A model generated the notes under the pieces. It saw only the letters and a program-made list of their open reading frames with translations, had not been told where the DNA came from and searched no databases. The position numbers and the translations under genes are program-made. This document shows positions 61,002-64,000 of a DNA stretch of 64,000 bases, piece by piece. The stretch spans positions 372,001 through 436,000 of the forward strand of contig NZ_JARDUA010000003.1 in assembly GCF_029360645.1 (NCBI RefSeq), in the 5' to 3' direction. This stretch comes from Pontibacter litorisediminis. GTDB taxonomy: Bacteria > Bacteroidota > Bacteroidia > Cytophagales > Hymenobacteraceae. Within the stretch, counting starts at the first letter, position 1. Every line of letters begins with the position of its first letter.

Positions 61002-61430
61002 CTAGTTCTTTTTGACCGTGATCTTGTGCCTCTGGCGCTGCTGCTGGTAACGCAGGACATCATCGGCGAGCAGGGTCAGCAGCATGCCGCTGAGCAGGCC
61101 GCCCCAGAAAGTATCCAGCACACCGGCCAGCACAAGTATAAAAACCAGCGCCTGCAGCCCAATCTTCAGCTGCATCTTATGGTTACTGGCCAGGCTGTGG
61201 TAGCGCTTGAAGGCCCTGCTAAACAAACTTGCCGCTTTAGGGAGGCTATCTGCCGTTCGCCGTAGAAAGCGCCGTGCTTCCCACTCAAACTGCACCAGCA
61301 GCACGCCCAGCACCACCCCGCCGAAAAAGCTAATGAACAGGTCGGCTACCGTAAGCACCATGAACAGGAGCAGCAGCAGCATAGCTGTTCTGGTCCGGGT
61401 GGATCTGGAAAGCTTGTCGTAGTTGAGCAT
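61002..61430 (-). CDS. Membrane protein, 142 aa, with an internal duplication
   Basis: It has two hydrophobic pairs: AMLLLLLFMVLTVADLFISF with FFGGVVLGVLLVQFEW, and LQALVFILVLAGVLDTFWGG with GLLSGMLLTLLADDVL. The two pairs look like repeats of one unit. They are joined by a basic segment (RRTADSLPKAASLFSRAFKR). The ATG at 61430 overlaps the stop of an upstream small frame (TAATG), suggesting translational coupling. Function unknown. Confidence 0.65.
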   Translation of the reverse strand: MLNYDKLSRSTRTRTAMLLLLLFMVLTVADLFISFFGGVVLGVLLVQFEWEARRFLRRTADSLPKAASLFSRAFKRYHSLASNHKMQLKIGLQALVFILVLAGVLDTFWGGLLSGMLLTLLADDVLRYQQQRQRHKITVKKN

Positions 61431-61681
61431 TACCTTTGAGTTAGAATGTTCTTCTTAAGTATAAATCCCAGAGCTATAAGGGCAGTAACTCCTGCGGCCA
61501 CCAACCTGTACAGGAAGCCGGTCCGGAAGGGTGAAGAGGTGCCGGTAAGCACAGAGGCCAACGTGAAAGCGGCTGCAAACGCGAAAAAGAGCAGGGCTGT
61601 ACTCCGTTTCTGATCCAGGGCTACTGGTATACTTTGCAGGCCAGTTGGTGAGCTGTGCTTGGGTGAGTAGTCTATGGCTAT
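61430..61681 (-). CDS. Small two-TM membrane protein with unusual or unclear start
   Basis: The frame is open from 61696 to the stop at 61432-61430 and contains no ATG, GTG or TTG in its N-terminal part; an ATA at 61681 is a possible start. The encoded residues include two clear hydrophobic segments (TALLFFAFAAAFTLASVLTG and FLYRLVAAGVTALIALGFIL) and a basic end (KKNILTQR). Its stop overlaps the next gene's ATG by one base. This supports a real gene, although the start could be elsewhere or mutated. Confidence 0.45.
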   Translation of the reverse strand: MAIDYSPKHSSPTGLQSIPVALDQKRSTALLFFAFAAAFTLASVLTGTSSPFRTGFLYRLVAAGVTALIALGFILKKNILTQR

Positions 61682-61710
61682 ACTTCTGTTGGGCGATTAA
61701 CGTTCGGTGT

Positions 61711-62103
61711 TTATTCCATCCGCCTTACCTTCAGCAAACCATCCTTCAGCGAAACGATCTGCATGCGGTACTCGGTGGGCGGTGCGCTGCCATCGGCCAT
61801 GCGGATCTGCACCAGGTCGTTCTGCAGCTGCTCCCACTCCCCCTGCTCTTCCTGCAGGCCATCGGTAGGGGCAATCTCGAAGCGCTTGAACACGCCCCCC
61901 GGCTCTATGCTGAAACCGGTGCGGCCCCGCGACGGCGGAAAATCATAGGTGTTGGGGCGGTATACCCACAGGCCCTCCTCGTCTTCCTCAAAAGAGTGCA
62001 GCCATACTTTCCCGGCCAGTTGTGCGGCTACTTTATCGTTTCGCTTGCAGGTAACGGCCATCAACAGCAGGCACAACAGGCAAAGCACGGACGTATATCT
62101 CAT
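61711..62103 (-). CDS. Lipoprotein of unknown function, 130 aa
   Basis: The N-terminus MRYTSVLCLLCLLLMAVTCKR has a lipobox-like LMAVTC. The mature part (VWLHSFEEDEEGLWVYRPNT, FSIEPGGVFKRFEI, GEWEQLQNDLVQIRM, YRMQIVSLKDGLLKV) is strand-rich, similar to small lipocalin-like lipoproteins. No named family. Confidence 0.65.
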   Translation of the reverse strand: MRYTSVLCLLCLLLMAVTCKRNDKVAAQLAGKVWLHSFEEDEEGLWVYRPNTYDFPPSRGRTGFSIEPGGVFKRFEIAPTDGLQEEQGEWEQLQNDLVQIRMADGSAPPTEYRMQIVSLKDGLLKVRRME

Positions 62104-62277
62104 AAGTATAAATCAGGTTTATATGCTAAGATAGGGAATAAAGGCGGTATATGTAAGTATAAACATACAACTATTATGTACCCTGGTAGCTAACGGCAAG
62201 GGCAGATGATTATTACGAAAGAAAGCACGCAGTGGGTAGGCCGACTCCAGAAAGGACTATGGTTCGGGCGCTTTTCC

Positions 62278-62285
62278 TATCTTTG
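62278..62285 (+). promoter_or_regulatory. -7 promoter box TATCTTTG before polX
   Basis: Fits TAnnTTTG and lies 26 bp before the TTG start of the PolX gene, giving a leader of about 20 nt. Confidence 0.5.
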
Positions 62286-62311
62286 TAGCACACCGAAAAG
62301 ACACACAGGCT

Positions 62312-64000
62312 TTGGAAAACAAGAAGATCATAAAACAGTTTAAGCTGGCGGCCGAGCTCATGGAGCTGCACGACGAGAATCCGTTCAAGATTCGCTCGTA
62401 CACCAATGCGGTGGGCGCGCTGGAGCTGGTGGAGGAGCCCTTGGAGCAGATGACGCAGGCGCAGCTGGAAAGCATACAGGGCGTGGGCAAGGGCATCGCA
62501 TCCAAAATCGTGGAGATAAACGAGAAAGGCTCTTTCGATGAGCTGGACCAGATGCTGGAGGTAACGCCAAACGGAGTGGTGGAGATGCTGCGCATCAAAG
62601 GCATCGGTCCGAAAAAAGTGCGCAACCTCTGGAAAGAGCTGGGGGCCGAAACCGTGGAGGAACTGCTGGAGGCCTGCGAGCAGGACCGTGTGAGCAAGCT
62701 GAAGGGCTTTGGCGCCAAAACGCAGGAGAACATAAAGCAGGCGCTGCTCTTTACCCAGCAGAACCGCGGCAAGCTGTTGTATGCCGAGGCCGAGCTGGTG
62801 GCGGAGCAGCTGCTGCAACATATAAAAGATGCCGTGCCAGAGGCGCAGGTAGAGCTGGTGGGGGAGATGCGCCGCCGTATGGAAATTATCACCGCGCTGC
62901 AGTTTATACTTGCCACCGACGCCCCGGCGCAGGCACATGAGGCACTGCAAGGTATAGCGGAGCTGCAGGAAGACCAGAAAAACTCCGGCCCCTTTGCCTG
63001 GCGCGGCGCACTGACCGAGAGCGGCATGCCGGTAGAGGTAAGGCTGGTGCCTGCGGAGCGCTTTGCCAACGAGCTGCTGCTAACGTCTTCGAGCGTGGAG
63101 CACCTGGCGCAGCTGTTTACGGGCAGCACTAACCTGCTGACGGTGGTGCGCGAGCAGGGCTATGCCTCAGAGGCGGATATCTATAAATCGGCGGGCATGG
63201 CTTATGTGGAGCCGGAGCTGCGCGAGGGCACCAACGAGCTGGAGCTGGCGCTGCAAAACAAACTGCCCCAGCTGCTGGAGCTCTCCGACCTGAAGGGCAT
63301 CCTGCACAACCACAGCACCTACTCCGATGGCGCCCATACCCTGGAGCAGATGGCCACCTACTGCCGCGACATGGGCTACCAGTACCTGGGCATCTCGGAC
63401 CACAGCAAGACGGCGGCCTACGCCGGTGGCCTGCGCGAGGGCGATGTGCTGCGGCAGCAAAAGGAGATTGACGAGCTGAACAAGAAACTGGCCCCTTTTA
63501 AGATCTTTAAAGGCATTGAGTCGGATATCCTGGGCGATGGCTCGCTGGACTACGACGCGGACATCCTCAAGACGTTTGACTTCATTGTGGCCAGCATCCA
63601 CAGCACCCTGAACATGGACGAGCAAAAGGCCACCGCGCGCCTGATTACGGCTATCGAGAACCCTTACACCACCATGCTGGGCCACCCCACCGGTCGTCTG
63701 CTGCTGCGCCGCGAGGGCTACCCGATCAATCACAAAATGGTGATCGACGCCTGCGCCGCCAACAACGTCATCATCGAGATAAACTCCAACCCGTGGCGTT
63801 TAGATTTAGATTGGCGCTATGTGCAGTATGCTATGGAGAAGGGCGTGATGCTAAGTATAAACCCCGACGCCCACCACACCAATGGCTACGACGACATGAA
63901 GTATGGCGTGCTGGTTGGCCGGAAAGGCGGGCTCACCAAAGAGATGACCTTCAACGCCAAGCCGCTGGAGGAAGTAGAGACGTACTTTAAGGAGCGGAAG
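62312..64000 (+). CDS. polX: DNA polymerase X with PHP domain (3' end cut by window edge)
   Basis: 563 codons from a TTG at 62312 to the window end with no stop. The N-terminal beta-like 8-kDa part (ENKKIIKQFKLAAELMELHD, NPFKIRSYTNAVGALEL) has helix-hairpin-helix motifs (IQGVGKGIASKIVEI, IKGIGPKKVRNLW). In the palm, the catalytic Asp pair expected in family X is replaced by ELVGEMRRRMEII, so polymerase activity may be lost. The C-terminal PHP domain has LHNHSTYSDGAHTLEQM, ISDHSKTAAY, ASIHSTLNM, GHPTGRLL and NPDAHHTNG with its metal-binding His/Asp residues. It works in repair as a 3'-5' exonuclease/AP endonuclease. The large minus-strand frames here are shadows. Confidence 0.92.
   Translation, partial: MENKKIIKQFKLAAELMELHDENPFKIRSYTNAVGALELVEEPLEQMTQAQLESIQGVGKGIASKIVEINEKGSFDELDQMLEVTPNGVVEMLRIKGIGPKKVRNLWKELGAETVEELLEACEQDRVSKLKGFGAKTQENIKQALLFTQQNRGKLLYAEAELVAEQLLQHIKDAVPEAQVELVGEMRRRMEIITALQFILATDAPAQAHEALQGIAELQEDQKNSGPFAWRGALTESGMPVEVRLVPAERFANELLLTSSSVEHLAQLFTGSTNLLTVVREQGYASEADIYKSAGMAYVEPELREGTNELELALQNKLPQLLELSDLKGILHNHSTYSDGAHTLEQMATYCRDMGYQYLGISDHSKTAAYAGGLREGDVLRQQKEIDELNKKLAPFKIFKGIESDILGDGSLDYDADILKTFDFIVASIHSTLNMDEQKATARLITAIENPYTTMLGHPTGRLLLRREGYPINHKMVIDACAANNVIIEINSNPWRLDLDWRYVQYAMEKGVMLSINPDAHHTNGYDDMKYGVLVGRKGGLTKEMTFNAKPLEEVETYFKERK

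Noticed and set aside
62213-63733. Several long minus-strand frames at the right end
   Set aside because: They lie opposite the polX gene, whose plus-strand frame has clear HhH and PHP motifs and runs uninterrupted to the window end.

Overview
The window looks like a chromosome segment of a GC-rich Bacteroidota, most likely Hymenobacteraceae (Pontibacter-like). The evidence is TAnnTTTG-type promoter boxes, A-rich leaders instead of Shine-Dalgarno sites, SpoIIAA/STAS-like, DUF5329 and DUF421 genes, a LysM-rich transglycosylase, an OmpA/TSP3 porin, and a CzcA-CzcC fusion typical of this phylum. The genus is an inference from gene content.

Layout. (1) 1-2126: short left flank with the 5' part of a divergent family-A-polymerase-like gene running off the left edge, plus one small unknown gene. 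(2) 2127-26068: a ~23.9 kb integrative element bounded by a perfect 46 bp direct repeat. The right copy is the 3' half of an intact tRNA-Arg(ACG) gene and the left copy is the displaced tRNA fragment. The left end carries a tyrosine recombinase and an excisionase-like HTH protein. Next come two unknown genes and a type I restriction-modification operon in which a small K+-channel-like gene sits between hsdS and hsdR. A metal-efflux block follows: a Cys-rich small protein, a CzcA-CzcC fusion, CzcB, frameshifted YnfA, a Fur-family regulator, DUF3703, a Zn/Cd P-type ATPase and a CDF exporter. The right end has an HU-like remnant, a Rep_trans-type replication initiator/relaxase, a 12-bp tandem repeat array and a small unknown gene. 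A short repeat (two TATGCAAAT units) lies just inside each end and is probably an arm-type site of the recombinase. (3) 26.1-64.0 kb: ordinary chromosomal genes: TVP38-like membrane protein, cystathionine gamma-synthase-like enzyme, OmpA lipoprotein, isoaspartyl peptidase, thioredoxin, UmuDC, a REP-associated transposase, DnaE, MFS exporter, lytic transglycosylase, O-methyltransferase, M16 peptidase, GT9 glycosyltransferase, aminopeptidase P, OmpA/TSP3 porin, PyrR-PyrB, EVE protein, small membrane proteins, and PolX running off the right edge.

How the parts work together. The element combines DNA defence (type I R-M plus a channel) with divalent metal export: the CzcA/B/C tripartite pump, the P-type ATPase and the CDF carrier. 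The metal genes appear to be controlled by the element's own Fur-family repressor, because two similar palindromes lie at the expected promoter positions, before czcA and before the DUF3703-ATPase genes.

The most striking signals outside the genes are a heptamer (AAGTATA/TATACTT) occurring roughly 90 times by eye on both strands, inside and outside genes; families of small hairpins with changing but still paired stems; and a two-copy ~200-240 nt non-coding repeat. All calls were made by reading the sequence; no database search was run.
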